A stretch of 64,000 nucleotides of DNA from Pleomorphomonas sp. NRK KF1 (GCF_023721755.1 NZ_JAMDLH010000007.1:186001-250000); one strand, 5' to 3'; counted from the stretch's first letter, positions 45,760-55,594 are shown. A program made the numbers and translations. The notes: generated by a model from the letters alone, not told the origin.

Positions 45760-47850
45760 ATGAACCGCCTGACCGTCAGCCTCACTCTGAGAATAACCAT
45801 CGCCGTGCTCGTGGCCGGCATTCTGGTCCAGTTGGGGATCGGCGCCTGGACGTCTTGGCAGAGCGCCCGGACGGCGGCTCGCATCGAAACGGTTTCTCGC
45901 GCCACGACGCAGATGTTCCAGGCCCTGCCGAACCTCAGGATCGATCGAAGCAGCACCGTCAGAGCCATCAAGGCCGAAGAAGGGCTGGAGGGTTTCGTCA
46001 AGCAGTTGAGCGATGCCCGGAATGCCGAGATGCCGGCCATCGAGGCGGCCATCGCGACGCTCCAGGGCGCCGACCTTCCCGACGGCGGGAAGCTCGCCGG
46101 GTCGCTTCGCGGCGCGTTCGACACGCTCAAGGCGCTTCAGGCCAAGACCGACGACGCTTTCAAGCAGGACAAGGCCAGCCGCCAGGCATCGCTTGCCGAC
46201 GATTACACCAAGGCCGCGACGGCGATGATCGACCAGCTGTCTTCGGCGTCTTCCAGGATCGCCGAGGAAGTCCGCTTGGCCGACGGGCTGATCGACCGGC
46301 TGCTCGACATCAAGGCGCTCGCCTGGGTGATGCGCAACACCGCCGGCGACGCCTCCTCCATCACCGCCAACGCCCTGGGTCCGATCGGCGTTCCCGAAAA
46401 CGGCCTGGAAACCTACTTCACGCACATGGCGTCCGCCCAGGTGGCGTTCGCGACCATCAAGGACATGTCGTCGGGCGTCGACCTGCCGCCGGCCTTTGCC
46501 GACGCGGTCGCCGCCGCCGATCGGGAGTATTTCAGCTCGGGCGCCATCGAGCGGCAGACCAAGCTGCTCAAGACGGTCATCGCCGGCGAGACGGCCGACA
46601 CCGACACGCTGGGCTGGAGCACCTATAACGCGCCTCGGCTGATGTCGCTGCTCAACGTCGCCAATGTCGCGCTCTCCATCGCCGAAACCAAGGCCATCGA
46701 GGTCAACAGGCAGGCGACGCTGTCGCTGTGGACGAAACTCGGCCTGTTCGTCGGTGCGCTGGCGCTGGCCATCGGCGTCGCCATTCTGGTGCAGCGGCGC
46801 ATCATCCGGCCGCTCGACGTCATCGGCGACCGCATGATGGCGCTGTCGAGGGGCGAGTTCTCGATCGAAGCGCCCTACACGGAGCGCAACGACGAGATCG
46901 GCGCGCTCGGCAAGACCATGGCGGTGTTCCGCGACAGTATGCAGGAGACCGAGCGGCTGCGCGCCGAGCGGGCCGATCAGGAGCGCCTCGAACAGGAGCG
47001 CCGCGCGGCGGACATGAACGCGCTGGCGCTGCGCTTCGATGAGGCGGTGGGCGATATCGTGACCATGGTGGCCTCCGCTTCCACCGAGCTTCAGTTGTCG
47101 GCCAAGTCGCTGACCTCGCTGGCCGACTCGACGCAGAACCAGTCGGCCTCGGTGGCCGCCGCCGCCGAGCAGGCGTCGGCCAACGTCGCCTCGGTGGCGT
47201 CGGCGACCGAGGAGCTGTCGTCGTCGGTGTCGGAAATCGCCCGGCAGGTGGAAAAGTCGTCGGAGATCGCCTCCAAGGCGGTGAGCGAGGCCGAACACAC
47301 CAACGACAAGGTCAAGGGGCTGGCCGCGGCGGCCGAGAAGATCGGCGCGGTGGTCGAACTCATCAACAATATCGCCGGCCAGACCAACCTTCTGGCGCTC
47401 AACGCCACCATCGAGGCGGCGCGCGCCGGCGAGGCCGGCAAGGGCTTCGCCGTGGTCGCCGCCGAAGTCAAGCAGCTCGCCGACCAGACCGCCAAGGCCA
47501 CGGCCGAGATCGGCGCTCAGATCGGCGCCATCCAGGCGGCGACGACCGAGGCGGCGGAGGCCATTCGCGACATCGGCGCCACCATCGAAACCATGAACGA
47601 CATCTCCAAGTCGATCACCGGCGCGGTGGACGGGCAGAACGCCGCCACGGTGGAGATCGCCCGCAACGTTCAGGAAGCCTCGATCGGAACGGGCACGGTG
47701 TCGGAGAACATCACGTCCGTCACCATGGCCGCCAGCGAGTCGAGCAGCGCCGCGACCCAGGTGCTGGCCTCGGCGTCCGAGCTCAGCAAGAATGCCGAGC
47801 GGCTGCGGCACGAGCTCACGACTTTCCTCGGCTCGATCCGCGCCGCGTGA
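45760..47850 (+). CDS. Methyl-accepting chemotaxis protein
   Basis: This 696-residue receptor has a first membrane segment near 10-33, a large periplasmic sensing part (about 35-325) with helical-bundle character, a second membrane segment near 327-347 ([18 protein letters not shown]), a HAMP domain (about 350-400) and the cytoplasmic signalling domain. The CheA/CheW-binding hairpin tip is at about 535-577 ([39 protein letters not shown]). The ligand is unknown. It comes 149 bases after the double-receiver gene, in an AT-rich promoter region. It may be controlled separately. Confidence 0.95.
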   Translation: MNRLTVSLTLRITIAVLVAGILVQLGIGAWTSWQSARTAARIETVSRATTQMFQALPNLRIDRSSTVRAIKAEEGLEGFVKQLSDARNAEMPAIEAAIATLQGADLPDGGKLAGSLRGAFDTLKALQAKTDDAFKQDKASRQASLADDYTKAATAMIDQLSSASSRIAEEVRLADGLIDRLLDIKALAWVMRNTAGDASSITANALGPIGVPENGLETYFTHMASAQVAFATIKDMSSGVDLPPAFADAVAAADREYFSSGAIERQTKLLKTVIAGETADTDTLGWSTYNAPRLMSLLNVANVALSIAETKAIEVNRQATLSLWTKLGLFVGALALAIGVAILVQRRIIRPLDVIGDRMMALSRGEFSIEAPYTERNDEIGALGKTMAVFRDSMQETERLRAERADQERLEQERRAADMNALALRFDEAVGDIVTMVASASTELQLSAKSLTSLADSTQNQSASVAAAAEQASANVASVASATEELSSSVSEIARQVEKSSEIASKAVSEAEHTNDKVKGLAAAAEKIGAVVELINNIAGQTNLLALNATIEAARAGEAGKGFAVVAAEVKQLADQTAKATAEIGAQIGAIQAATTEAAEAIRDIGATIETMNDISKSITGAVDGQNAATVEIARNVQEASIGTGTVSENITSVTMAASESSSAATQVLASASELSKNAERLRHELTTFLGSIRAA

Positions 47851-47900
47851 GGCGTTGGGGCGCCCATTCCGGCGCGACGCGGCACTGAACCGAACCCGTG

Positions 47901-47927
47901 TTCCCGGCGGACATCGTCTGCCGGGAA
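47901..47927 (+). terminator. Hairpin after the chemotaxis receptor gene
   Basis: Arms TTCCCGGCGGAC (47901-47912) and GTCTGCCGGGAA (47916-47927) pair over 12 bp, with one G-T pair, around a three-base loop, 51 bases after the stop. No T tract follows, so it may stabilise the message end rather than terminate. Confidence 0.4.
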
Positions 47928-48110
47928 GGCGCGAGGGGCGGGCAGCATGGTCCAGAAACATTTTCCTGTGTCGCGGAAGTATCTCAGTCCTTTGAATCTA
48001 CGTAGTTTCTTTGAACGCAGCGGCATCCGCTCCGCTCGAGATCGCGCTATGATCCCCCGCCGAACCGAAAGCGCGACGCGCCGAACCGGGTGTCGGCGGA
48101 GATCCTTCCA

Positions 48111-48518
48111 ATGGCTGACGATCAGAAGCCCTTCCGAGTCGTGTCGAGCATCACCTTCGGCGTGGCCGACCTCCCTCGTGCCCGCGCCTTCTACGACGCC
48201 CTTGGCTTCGTGGCCGACCCGGCATCGAACGACGAGTACGTGATCTACGCGCTCGAAAATCTGAAGCTTTCGCTCTTTCCAAGGACGCTGTTGGCCAAGG
48301 ACGCCGCAGTCGCCAACGACGGTCATGGCTTCGACGGCATCACCTTCGCTCACGGCTACCCGTCCGAAGCCGCCGTCGACGCGGCGATGGCCCACGCGCT
48401 CGCGGCCGGCGCAGTTCTGCGCCGACCGGCGCAGACGGTGTTCTGGGGCGGCTATTCGGGCTACATCGCCGACCCGGACGGTCACCTCTGGGAGCTGGTG
48501 TACGACCCATTCCGTTAG
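48111..48518 (+). CDS. VOC-family (glyoxalase-like) protein
   Basis: This 135-residue protein has the paired beta-alpha-beta-beta-beta modules of the vicinal oxygen chelate fold: SSITFGVADLPRARAFYDALGF and WGGYSGYIADPDGHLWELVYDPF, with the metal-binding Glu in the last strand. It could be a dioxygenase, a glyoxalase or an antibiotic-binding protein. The ATG at 48111 is preferred as GGAGAT lies upstream. The substrate is unknown. Confidence 0.85.
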   Translation: MADDQKPFRVVSSITFGVADLPRARAFYDALGFVADPASNDEYVIYALENLKLSLFPRTLLAKDAAVANDGHGFDGITFAHGYPSEAAVDAAMAHALAAGAVLRRPAQTVFWGGYSGYIADPDGHLWELVYDPFR

Positions 48519-48616
48519 CAACGTGCCTCGGCTTTGGCGAAAACGCGTCGCGGAATGGTTGTTTTTCCTGCCGTCGTCATCCAATAGGCCTATGTTCAGC
48601 CTCGCGGAGTTGAGCG

Positions 48617-49702
48617 ATGAACAGACGATCCGTTCTTCTTGGGCTTGGTGGGCTCGCGGTGCTGGCCGGCGCTGGCGGGGCAGGGCTTTACGCGACGACC
48701 GGTTCGGCCGCCGCCTATGCGCGCTATGCCGGTGGCTTGCGCGCGCTCGTCGCGCGGCCCGGCGTCACCGATCTCGTCCGTCTGGCGACGCTCGCCGCCA
48801 ACGGCCACAACACGCAACCATGGCGCTTCCACGTCACCGACGCGGAGATCGGAATCCGACCCGACCCGTCGCGCGCCACGCCGGTGGTCGATCCGGACGA
48901 CCACCACCTGTTCGTCAGCCTCGGCTGTGCGGCGGAGAATCTGGTCATTGCCGGCGCGGCAACCGGCATGCCCGGCGTGCTGGAGACCGCCCCGGATGGC
49001 AGCTCGCGCTACGCGTACGCGCGGGGTGCGCCGCAGCCCGACCCGCTGCTGGCGGCCATCGCCGAGCGCCAGTCGACACGCGGCGTCTATGACGGACGCG
49101 CCATTGCCGCCGGGGAGATGGAGGCCTTGCGCCGTGCCGGAGAGATGGAGGGCGTGCGCCTCGTCCTCATCGACGACCGGGCGCGGATCGATCAGGTCCG
49201 GGACCTCGTGGTCGCCGGCAACGACGCGCAGATGCGGGATCCGGCCTTCCTGGCCGAACTCAAGCAGTGGCTGCGCTTCAGCCCGCGCAGTGCCATGGCG
49301 ACGGGCGATGGGCTCTATGCGCCGGCAAGCGGCAACCCGGCCCTGCCGGATTTTCTTGACCGACGTGCGTTCGACCTGTTCGTCACGGCCGCCGCCGAGA
49401 ACGACAAGTATGCAAGGCAGATCGATTCCTCGGCTGGGATTGCCATCTTCCTGGGCGATCGGGCCGACCCTCTCCATTGGGTCAAGGTTGGCCAAGCCTG
49501 CCAGCGTTTCGCCCTGACGGCGACGTTGCTCGGGCTCAGGCACGCGTTCGTCAACCAGCCGGTCGAGGTGGTGCGTCTGCGCCCCGAACTCGCATCGCTG
49601 GCCGGAGAACCCGGTCTGCGCCCCGACATCGTCATGCGCTTCGGTCATGGGGCGAGCATGCCGCTTTCGCCGCGTCGCCCGGTCGCCACGGTGATGGCGT
49701 GA
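48617..49702 (+). CDS. Acg-family (nitroreductase-like) flavoprotein, Tat-exported
   Basis: This 361-residue protein starts NRRSVLLGLGGLAVLAG, a twin-arginine signal, so a folded cofactor-bearing protein is probably sent to the periplasm. The domain has LATLAANGHNTQPWRFHV, ERQSTRGVYDGRAI and LRHAFVNQPVEV, matching the Acg branch of FMN-dependent nitroreductases. In mycobacteria Acg sequesters flavin. Function here is unproven. It is followed by a small exported protein and RNase T2. Confidence 0.82.
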   Translation: MNRRSVLLGLGGLAVLAGAGGAGLYATTGSAAAYARYAGGLRALVARPGVTDLVRLATLAANGHNTQPWRFHVTDAEIGIRPDPSRATPVVDPDDHHLFVSLGCAAENLVIAGAATGMPGVLETAPDGSSRYAYARGAPQPDPLLAAIAERQSTRGVYDGRAIAAGEMEALRRAGEMEGVRLVLIDDRARIDQVRDLVVAGNDAQMRDPAFLAELKQWLRFSPRSAMATGDGLYAPASGNPALPDFLDRRAFDLFVTAAAENDKYARQIDSSAGIAIFLGDRADPLHWVKVGQACQRFALTATLLGLRHAFVNQPVEVVRLRPELASLAGEPGLRPDIVMRFGHGASMPLSPRRPVATVMA

Positions 49703-49789
49703 CGGGTGAGCCCGCAACCGTGCCCGCGATTCCAACCTCGCGGGAAATGAGCTAGTGTTCCGAACAGGCTTTCCCTCCGAGGATCGATC

Positions 49790-50176
49790 ATGCGCCTTGC
49801 CTTTGCCTTGCTCGCGCTTACAAGCTCCACCGTGATGGCCGCCGCCGGGGAACTTCCCGGCTGCGACGACGCCTCGGTTCTCTCCACCCTGTCGAGCCGG
49901 CAGGCTTGGGCCGAGGCTCATACCTGGAAGGACGGCGTCACCATCGCCGTGCTCGACCGGGTGGGTGAGCGGCGTCTGGTGACCGAAGGCTTCAGCGCCA
50001 TCGACCGACGCTATTGCGCCGCCCGTGCCGCGCTCACCTCGGCGCGCCCGACGACGCTCTACTACGTGGTGTCGGCGGGCGAGGGCTTTGCCGGCTATGG
50101 CTGGAACGTCGAGTTCTGCCTGTCCGGCCACGATCCCTACAGGGTCTACGGTGCCGACTGCCAGGTCCTGAAGTGA
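49790..50176 (+). CDS. Small exported protein of unknown function
   Basis: This 128-residue protein has a signal peptide (LAFALLALTSSTVMAAA) and a compact domain with three cysteines, GCDD near the N-terminus, RRYCAARAAL, and YGADCQVLK at the end. I do not recognise a named family. Its stop overlaps the RNase T2 start by four bases (GTGA), so the two are translationally coupled and may work together in the envelope. The ATG at 49790 follows GAGGATCG. Confidence 0.7.
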   Translation: MRLAFALLALTSSTVMAAAGELPGCDDASVLSTLSSRQAWAEAHTWKDGVTIAVLDRVGERRLVTEGFSAIDRRYCAARAALTSARPTTLYYVVSAGEGFAGYGWNVEFCLSGHDPYRVYGADCQVLK

Positions 50177-50811
50177 TCGTCCGTCTGGTTCGGCTGCTGA
50201 TCCTGCTGGCCGCGTGGCCGGTTGCCGCGCTGGCCGGCGACGCGCCGGGGCGGTTCGATTTCTACGTTCTGTCGCTCACCTGGTCGCCGAGCTACTGCGA
50301 GGCCGAGGGTGGCGCGCGGAATGACGCCCAATGCGAGACCGGCCGCCGTTACGGTTTCCTGGTGCACGGCCTGTGGCCGCAATACGAGCGCGGCTATCCC
50401 GAGGATTGCCCGACGCGCCTTACGCCGGATGCGGCGGAGATCCGCGCCGTTGCTGACCTGATGCCGGCGCCCGGCCTCGTTCGTCACGAATGGCGCAAGC
50501 ACGGATCCTGTTCCGGCCTTTCGCCCGCCGACTATCTCAAGACGGTCCGGGCGGCGCGCGAGGCGGTCCGCATTCCGGCCGCCTTTCGGCGGCTCGATAA
50601 CTATGTCATGGTCTCCCCCGCCGAGGTGGAGGCGGCTTTCGTCGCCGCCAATCCCGGGCTCCGGCCCGGCGGCGTCGCCGTCACCTGCGACGGGCGTCGT
50701 CTCAGGGAGGTGCGTGTCTGCCTGACGCGCGGCCTTGGCTTTCGCGCCTGCGAGGAGGTCGACAGGCGGGCCTGCCGCGCCAGCCGGGTGGTTCTGCCGC
50801 CGGTAAGGTGA
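50173..50811 (+). CDS. Ribonuclease T2 family protein
   Basis: This 212-residue exported enzyme has a signal peptide and the two RNase T2 active-site blocks: YGFLVHGLWPQYERG (CAS I) and VRHEWRKHGSCSG (CAS II), each with a catalytic histidine, plus several disulfide cysteines. It would cleave RNA in the periplasm (the E. coli counterpart is RNase I). The GTG start at 50173 overlaps the previous stop. Upstream in-frame sequence belongs to the preceding gene in another frame. Confidence 0.92.
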   Translation: MIVRLVRLLILLAAWPVAALAGDAPGRFDFYVLSLTWSPSYCEAEGGARNDAQCETGRRYGFLVHGLWPQYERGYPEDCPTRLTPDAAEIRAVADLMPAPGLVRHEWRKHGSCSGLSPADYLKTVRAAREAVRIPAAFRRLDNYVMVSPAEVEAAFVAANPGLRPGGVAVTCDGRRLREVRVCLTRGLGFRACEEVDRRACRASRVVLPPVR

Positions 50812-50827
50812 GGCGATCGGGGGAGTC

Positions 50828-51862
50828 ATGTCGCGGCGGTTGGTTTTTGCAGTAGCGTTTTTCGCTTTCGCCCTCGGCGCGGCAGCCGATGCGTCGGCGG
50901 CGGTCTCCAAGCGGTTCGGCTCCGTCACGGTCACCTGTGACGACGAGCGGCATTGCGCCGCCAGCATACAGGCGGCGAACGCGGACAAGGCCAGCGTCGT
51001 CGTGCTTCAGCGGTCGCCGGAGAGCCGGGCGCGCTGGACGGTGTCGATCTCGACGCTGGGCGTGCTTGCCGATCGCGACCGCCCCGTGGCGCTCTCGGTC
51101 GACAACGGCGTCGACAGCACGCTCTATCCGGGTTCGGATTACGCGCCCTTCGTCCATCCATCCGACTATTACATCGTGTCGCCCGCCGCGCTCGGGCGGC
51201 TGATGCTGCAGATCCAGCGCGGTCACATGCTGCGCTTCTCGTTCATCGATATCGCCGGCAACGCGCACACGGACCGCTTCCCGCTCGACGGGTTGGCGGA
51301 TGCCCTCAACGAGATCGACCGCCAGCAGGGGCGCATTCCCGGCGACCGTCGCGCCGGGCCACCGGAGAACCTGCCGGAGGCGCCGGACGTCGATGCCGGC
51401 GCCCACCTCTCGGCGGCCGGCGTGCCGCCGCGCCTTCTGGAGCTGCATCTGGCCTCGGCCGCCTGCGAGAAGCCCGATGCGGCCGACATCGCCGGCGCGG
51501 AACCGCTGATCGCGCCGCTTGGCGAGACGGCGACGCTCTATGTCATCCCCTGCTATCGCAACGCCTCGGGGCTCGCCTCCCGCCTCTACACGATCGATAG
51601 AGGCGAGATCGGGGGCATCAATCCGCTCCTCTTCGCCGGCTTCTCCGAACGGCTCGGCTGGTATGGCGTCGACGTGCTGTTCGACGTCGCCTATGACGCG
51701 GAGAGCCGCCGCCTGGAGGCGAGTGGCGCCGACGACCAAGGCTGCGCCTTCCGAGCCGGCTGGACCTTCACCGACACTGCATTTCGCCTCGACCGTCTCT
51801 CGGCCGCCACCAGCTGCGGCGGCGCCGCGTCCGGCTGGACGGATGTCTATCCGGCGCGTTGA
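50828..51862 (+). CDS. DUF1176 exported protein
   Basis: This 344-residue protein has a signal peptide (SRRLVFAVAFFAFALGAAA) and the DUF1176 pattern: ADVSKRFG-like start, TCDDERHC, DNGVDSTLYPGSD, RMVIDIAGNAHTDRFPLDGL-like region, then ALGETATLYVIPCYRNASG and a final C-terminal cysteine pair. The family is exported and of unknown role. It starts 16 bases after RNase T2, with GGGGGAG upstream, so it is likely in the same operon. Confidence 0.8.
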   Translation: MSRRLVFAVAFFAFALGAAADASAAVSKRFGSVTVTCDDERHCAASIQAANADKASVVVLQRSPESRARWTVSISTLGVLADRDRPVALSVDNGVDSTLYPGSDYAPFVHPSDYYIVSPAALGRLMLQIQRGHMLRFSFIDIAGNAHTDRFPLDGLADALNEIDRQQGRIPGDRRAGPPENLPEAPDVDAGAHLSAAGVPPRLLELHLASAACEKPDAADIAGAEPLIAPLGETATLYVIPCYRNASGLASRLYTIDRGEIGGINPLLFAGFSERLGWYGVDVLFDVAYDAESRRLEASGADDQGCAFRAGWTFTDTAFRLDRLSAATSCGGAASGWTDVYPAR

Positions 51863-51880
51863 CCTTACTGGACTTTTGCC

Positions 51881-52489
51881 ATGGCCGACATGATCCTGCG
51901 TACCAGTCTCACGTCCCCCTTCGGCCGCAAGCCGCGCCTTGCCGCCGCCGTTCTCGGCCTGTCCGGATGGATCGAGGTGACGCCGGCCGACACCTTCGAC
52001 GACAATGACAGCCTCAGGGCGCAGAACCCGCTCGGCAAGGTGCCGACGCTGGTGCTCGCCGATGGCTCGACGCTCTACGACAGCCGCGTCATCCTCGAAT
52101 ACTTCGACCACCTCGCCGGTGGCGGCCGCATCATTCCCAGCGAGCCGGAGGCGCGCTTCGCGGCGCTGAAGCTGCAGGCGCTCGGCGACGGCATTCTCGA
52201 TGCCGGCGTGCTCCGTCGGCTCGAAACCCTGTTCCGCGACGAGCCCTCGTGGTCGCAGCGCTGGCTCGGCTACCAGAGCGGCAAGATGAACCGCGCCCTT
52301 GATGTGCTGGACATGGCGCCGCCGTCGGACACCGACATTCTGGTGGGCGAGATCGCGGTTGCCTGTGGCCTCGGCTTCATCGACTTCCGCCTTGGCGACG
52401 ACTGGCGGGCGGGCCGTTCGCGTCTTGCCGGCTGGTACGAGCGCTTCGCCGCCCGCTGTCCCGGCTTTGCAGAGACCGCGCCGCGTTGA
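51881..52489 (+). CDS. Glutathione S-transferase family protein
   Basis: This 202-residue protein has an N-terminal thioredoxin-like domain (MILRTSLTSPFGRKPRLAA, NPLGKVPTLVLADGSTLYDS with the cis-Pro loop) and a C-terminal helical domain (GDGILDAGVL, CGLGFIDFRLG). It should bind glutathione and conjugate or reduce small electrophiles in the cytoplasm. It follows the DUF1176 gene by 18 bases and is convergent with a LysR gene. Substrate unknown. Confidence 0.88.
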   Translation: MADMILRTSLTSPFGRKPRLAAAVLGLSGWIEVTPADTFDDNDSLRAQNPLGKVPTLVLADGSTLYDSRVILEYFDHLAGGGRIIPSEPEARFAALKLQALGDGILDAGVLRRLETLFRDEPSWSQRWLGYQSGKMNRALDVLDMAPPSDTDILVGEIAVACGLGFIDFRLGDDWRAGRSRLAGWYERFAARCPGFAETAPR

Positions 52490-52509
52490 GACTCAATGTA
52501 CGGTGCCGG

Positions 52510-53412
52510 TCAGCAGGTTTCCCAATAGCGAAGCGAGCAGGCCATCTCCTCGCCCAACCATTCGCGGAACTGACGCACGGCCGGCTTTTGAACCGACCAT
52601 CGATTGGTGATGAACCAATAGCTGGCTCCGGAGAGCACGCGGTTCGGAAAGGGCGCCACGACTTGCCCCCTTTCCAGGGCGTCGCTTGCCAGTGTCTGCC
52701 AGGCCATGAATATGCCTTGCCCTAGCATTGCCGCATCCAGACAGAGCGATCCGTCCGCGTAGGTTGGACCGGCTTTCATTTCCGGGTGGCCGAGGCCAAG
52801 TGCCGCGAGCCACACCTCCCACCCCGAAAGCTGATCGTTTTCGCGGATGATCGGAAACTGGAACAGGTCCTGGGGCTTCTGGATGGATCGGGAGAGCTCG
52901 GGTGAGCAGACGGGAAACACGCGCTGGTCGATAAGCTTGAAGGCTCCGTCCATCGCCGCGGAGTCGCGGCCGAAGCGGATGCCCACGTCGACATCCGAAT
53001 GATCGAGGTCGATAACGTCGGCGGTTGGCAGCAGCCTCAGGCTGATGGTTGGGTATTTCTGATTGAACCTGCCGATCCTCCAGATCAGCCAGCGGCTTGC
53101 AAAGATTGGTGCGACGGTGACTGTCAGCGTCGTGCTTTCCGACCGCTTCAGTTCCGTCAGGGACGCGGACAACTCGGTCAGGGCCAGCGTGAGCCGGGGA
53201 ACGATGCGGGCGCAGCTTTCCGTCGGGCGCAAGCCGGTCGACAAGCGAACGAACAGCGGTTGTCCCAGGCTCGCCTCCGCTTTCGAAAGGCGTTGACTGA
53301 GCGCGCCGGGTGTGGCGCCCAGTTCCTCCGCCGCGCGAACGAGCGAGCCGGTTCGTGCGATGGCTTCAATCACGCGGATGGCGGAAAGGGACACGGAATT
53401 GAGGTTTCGCAT
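52510..53412 (-). CDS. LysR-family regulator 1
   Basis: This 300-residue regulator has an N-terminal winged HTH (LSAIRVIEAIARTGSLVRAAEE, GATPGALSQRLSKAEASLGQPLF) and a substrate-binding-like C-terminal domain. It resembles the GcvA/AmpR type (RRFNQKYPTISLRLLPTADVID-like region). It diverges from a small ORF and an epimerase-type gene at 53668, its probable target. The inducer is unknown. Confidence 0.9.
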   Translation of the reverse strand: MRNLNSVSLSAIRVIEAIARTGSLVRAAEELGATPGALSQRLSKAEASLGQPLFVRLSTGLRPTESCARIVPRLTLALTELSASLTELKRSESTTLTVTVAPIFASRWLIWRIGRFNQKYPTISLRLLPTADVIDLDHSDVDVGIRFGRDSAAMDGAFKLIDQRVFPVCSPELSRSIQKPQDLFQFPIIRENDQLSGWEVWLAALGLGHPEMKAGPTYADGSLCLDAAMLGQGIFMAWQTLASDALERGQVVAPFPNRVLSGASYWFITNRWSVQKPAVRQFREWLGEEMACSLRYWETC

Positions 53413-53485
53413 TTAGAAAATCTAAATGCGATCGATCAAGAAGTCGATTCCCCTCGACCGAGGAACCGGGCAATGCTGGCCCATC

Positions 53486-53644
53486 ATGAGACGGATTCTC
53501 ACTTTCTTTCGGCACGCAAAAAGGGAACGTCGCCCAGACGCCGTCTGGCGGCGGGATCCGCTGATTCATCCGGATATCGCTCGCATGACGGAGCGTGAGC
53601 GCGCCGATCTGCCGTTTTGTCCGGAGTTGGTGGCAAGCGAGTAG
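53486..53644 (+). CDS. Small conserved-looking protein (52 residues)
   Basis: A possible 52-residue basic protein starting MRRILTFFRHAKRERRPD and ending HPDIARMTERERADLPF plus a short tail. The last part resembles the C-terminus of small DUF1127-like proteins of Alphaproteobacteria. Function unknown. It lies between the LysR gene and the epimerase-type gene and would be the first gene of a LysR-controlled pair. Ribosome site is weak, so the call is tentative. Confidence 0.5.
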   Translation: MRRILTFFRHAKRERRPDAVWRRDPLIHPDIARMTERERADLPFCPELVASE

Positions 53645-53667
53645 GGGCGGATGTTGGAGATTTGCCG

Positions 53668-54558
53668 ATGCGCGTCGTCGTAACCGGTAGTTCAGGGCGG
53701 ATCGGTAGCGCCATCTGCAGGGCCTTGGGCTCCGTCTGCGAGATTGTTGGAGCCGATAATCGCCCCTCGTCTGCGACGCCTTTCGTGGGCGACATTTCCG
53801 ACCGGGTCTTTCTGGCAAGGCTGCTGGAGGGTGCCGACGCCGTCATTCATACGGCGGCGCTTCATGCACCACACGTGGGCGCTGTGCCGGATTCCGAGTT
53901 TCAGCGGATCAATGTGGATGCAACGTTTCTAGTTGCAGCGATGGCGCGGGATGCGGGGGTTCGACGGCTGGTCTTCACCAGTACGACGGCGCTCTATGGT
54001 GCGGTGATCGGCGTTGGCGCCTGTGCCTGGATAGACGAGGAGGTTCGTCCAGTTCCCAGGACCGTCTACCATCGAACCAAACTCGCGGCCGAGAATATCC
54101 TCGAAGAAATGGCCGCTCCGGACCTCTCCATTCGCATCTTGCGATTGTCGCGCTGCTTTCCCGAACCGGCAAATCTCATGGCGCTCTACCGCCTCCACCG
54201 AGGCGTGGACCTGCGTGACGCTGTCGAGGCGCATGTGATGGCGCTGCGGAATGGTGGGGCGGCATTCCAGCGCTATGTGATCTCGGCCCAAACGCCGTTC
54301 TCCCGAGAAGATCTGCCAGAACTCGCGATAGACGCGCCTCGTGTCATCGCGAGACGCGCTCCAGGACTGTTTGAGGACTTTGCCAGACGCGGTTGGGCGC
54401 TGCCTTTGGGGATCGACCGTGTGTACGCGTCGATGAACGCTGCCGAAGACCTCGGATGGCGAGCGGAGCACGGCTTTGAAGCTGTGATTGAATCGCTGAG
54501 CATCGGGGATACGGACGTCTTGCCTCCAACCTCCTTGACGGGACGGCAAACGCCATAA
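53668..54558 (+). CDS. NAD-dependent epimerase/dehydratase family protein
   Basis: This 296-residue extended short-chain dehydrogenase has the nucleotide-binding VVVTGSSGRIGSAI, ADAVIHTAALHAP, VFTSTTALYG and the catalytic YHRTK pair (Tyr-x3-Lys). The substrate is likely a nucleotide sugar or other hydroxy compound. The ATG at 53668 follows GGAG. The next gene, another LysR regulator, is convergent. Composition appears slightly less GC-rich than its neighbours, which hints at transfer, but this was not measured. Confidence 0.85.
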   Translation: MRVVVTGSSGRIGSAICRALGSVCEIVGADNRPSSATPFVGDISDRVFLARLLEGADAVIHTAALHAPHVGAVPDSEFQRINVDATFLVAAMARDAGVRRLVFTSTTALYGAVIGVGACAWIDEEVRPVPRTVYHRTKLAAENILEEMAAPDLSIRILRLSRCFPEPANLMALYRLHRGVDLRDAVEAHVMALRNGGAAFQRYVISAQTPFSREDLPELAIDAPRVIARRAPGLFEDFARRGWALPLGIDRVYASMNAAEDLGWRAEHGFEAVIESLSIGDTDVLPPTSLTGRQTP

Positions 54559-54679
54559 GGGCACCCTTCGGCACGAGACATTGGAGCGGCAGACGCGCGG
54601 AAATCGAAGCTGGATGTTCGCCCAGTGGAGGCCCGGTTCAGATTCTGAAGCATAGGTACCGTTGGGACGCCATGCGTTG

Positions 54680-55594
54680 TTACCGCTCCCCGGCCCGCCT
54701 GCTCCCCGGTCCGAACTCCTCGACCACGGCGTCGACGAAGCTGCGAAGCTTGACGGTCGGCCTGCGACCGGCGGGGTAGAGGACGTGCATGGGCTTGGCC
54801 GGTCCTTCGTAGTCCGGCAGCACGCGCACGAGGCGGCCGGCGGCGATCTCGCCGTTCAATATGCTCTCCGGCCCCAGCGTGACGCCGAAACCCTCGACGG
54901 CCGCGTGCAGCAAGGCCTTCCAGTCGTTGCTGCGGAAGCGGCCGTTCGCCCTGACTTCCTCGGTCTTGCCCGCGCGCGAGAACAGCCATCGGCAGGGGAT
55001 GCTGGGCGACCAATAGCCATAGGCGAGGCAATCGTGCCCTTCGAGGTCGACCGGCGTTTCCGGCGTGCCGCGTCGCTGAAGATAGGCGGGCGAGGCGCAG
55101 GCGATGAGCCGATAGGGCGCGAGCGGATGGACGACCAGCGCGTTGTCGTCGACCTCGCCAACGCGGATCATCACCTCGAATGCCTCTTCCAGCGGGTCGA
55201 TGAACCGATCATTGAGCGTCAGGTCGACCCGCATGCCGGGGTAGCGGTCGAGATAGCGCGTGACGAAGGGGGCGAGGCTGAAGGCGCCGAAGGTCACCGG
55301 CGCGTTGACCCGCAGCACGCCTTCCGGCCGCGACCGCATGTCAAGCGCCAGCGTGTCGGCGGCCTCGGCTTCGGCCAGTACCAGCTTGCAGCGGTCATAG
55401 TATGCGCGCCCGACGTCGGTCAGGCTTTGCCGGCGCGTCGTGCGATGAAGCAGCGTGGCGCCGAGGCGGTCCTCCAGAAAGACGACGTGCTTGGCCACCA
55501 TCTGGGGCGACATGCCCATGGCCTCGGCGGCGGATGCGAAGGAGCCTAGATCGGAGGCCTTCACGAAGACCGCCATGCTGGTGAGCCGATCCAC
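54680..55594 (-). CDS. LysR-family regulator 2
   Basis: This 304-residue protein has the LysR HTH (RLTSMAVFVKASDLGSFASAA, MSPQMVAKHVVFLEDRLGATLL) and a PBP2-type effector domain that ends with an inhibitory-looking tail (SFVDAVVEEFGPGSRRAGE). It resembles regulators of the CrgA/DsdC group. It diverges from the NADP-dependent oxidoreductase gene at 55696, its likely target. Between them lie about 100 bases with the promoters. Confidence 0.9.
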   Translation of the reverse strand: MDRLTSMAVFVKASDLGSFASAAEAMGMSPQMVAKHVVFLEDRLGATLLHRTTRRQSLTDVGRAYYDRCKLVLAEAEAADTLALDMRSRPEGVLRVNAPVTFGAFSLAPFVTRYLDRYPGMRVDLTLNDRFIDPLEEAFEVMIRVGEVDDNALVVHPLAPYRLIACASPAYLQRRGTPETPVDLEGHDCLAYGYWSPSIPCRWLFSRAGKTEEVRANGRFRSNDWKALLHAAVEGFGVTLGPESILNGEIAAGRLVRVLPDYEGPAKPMHVLYPAGRRPTVKLRSFVDAVVEEFGPGSRRAGER

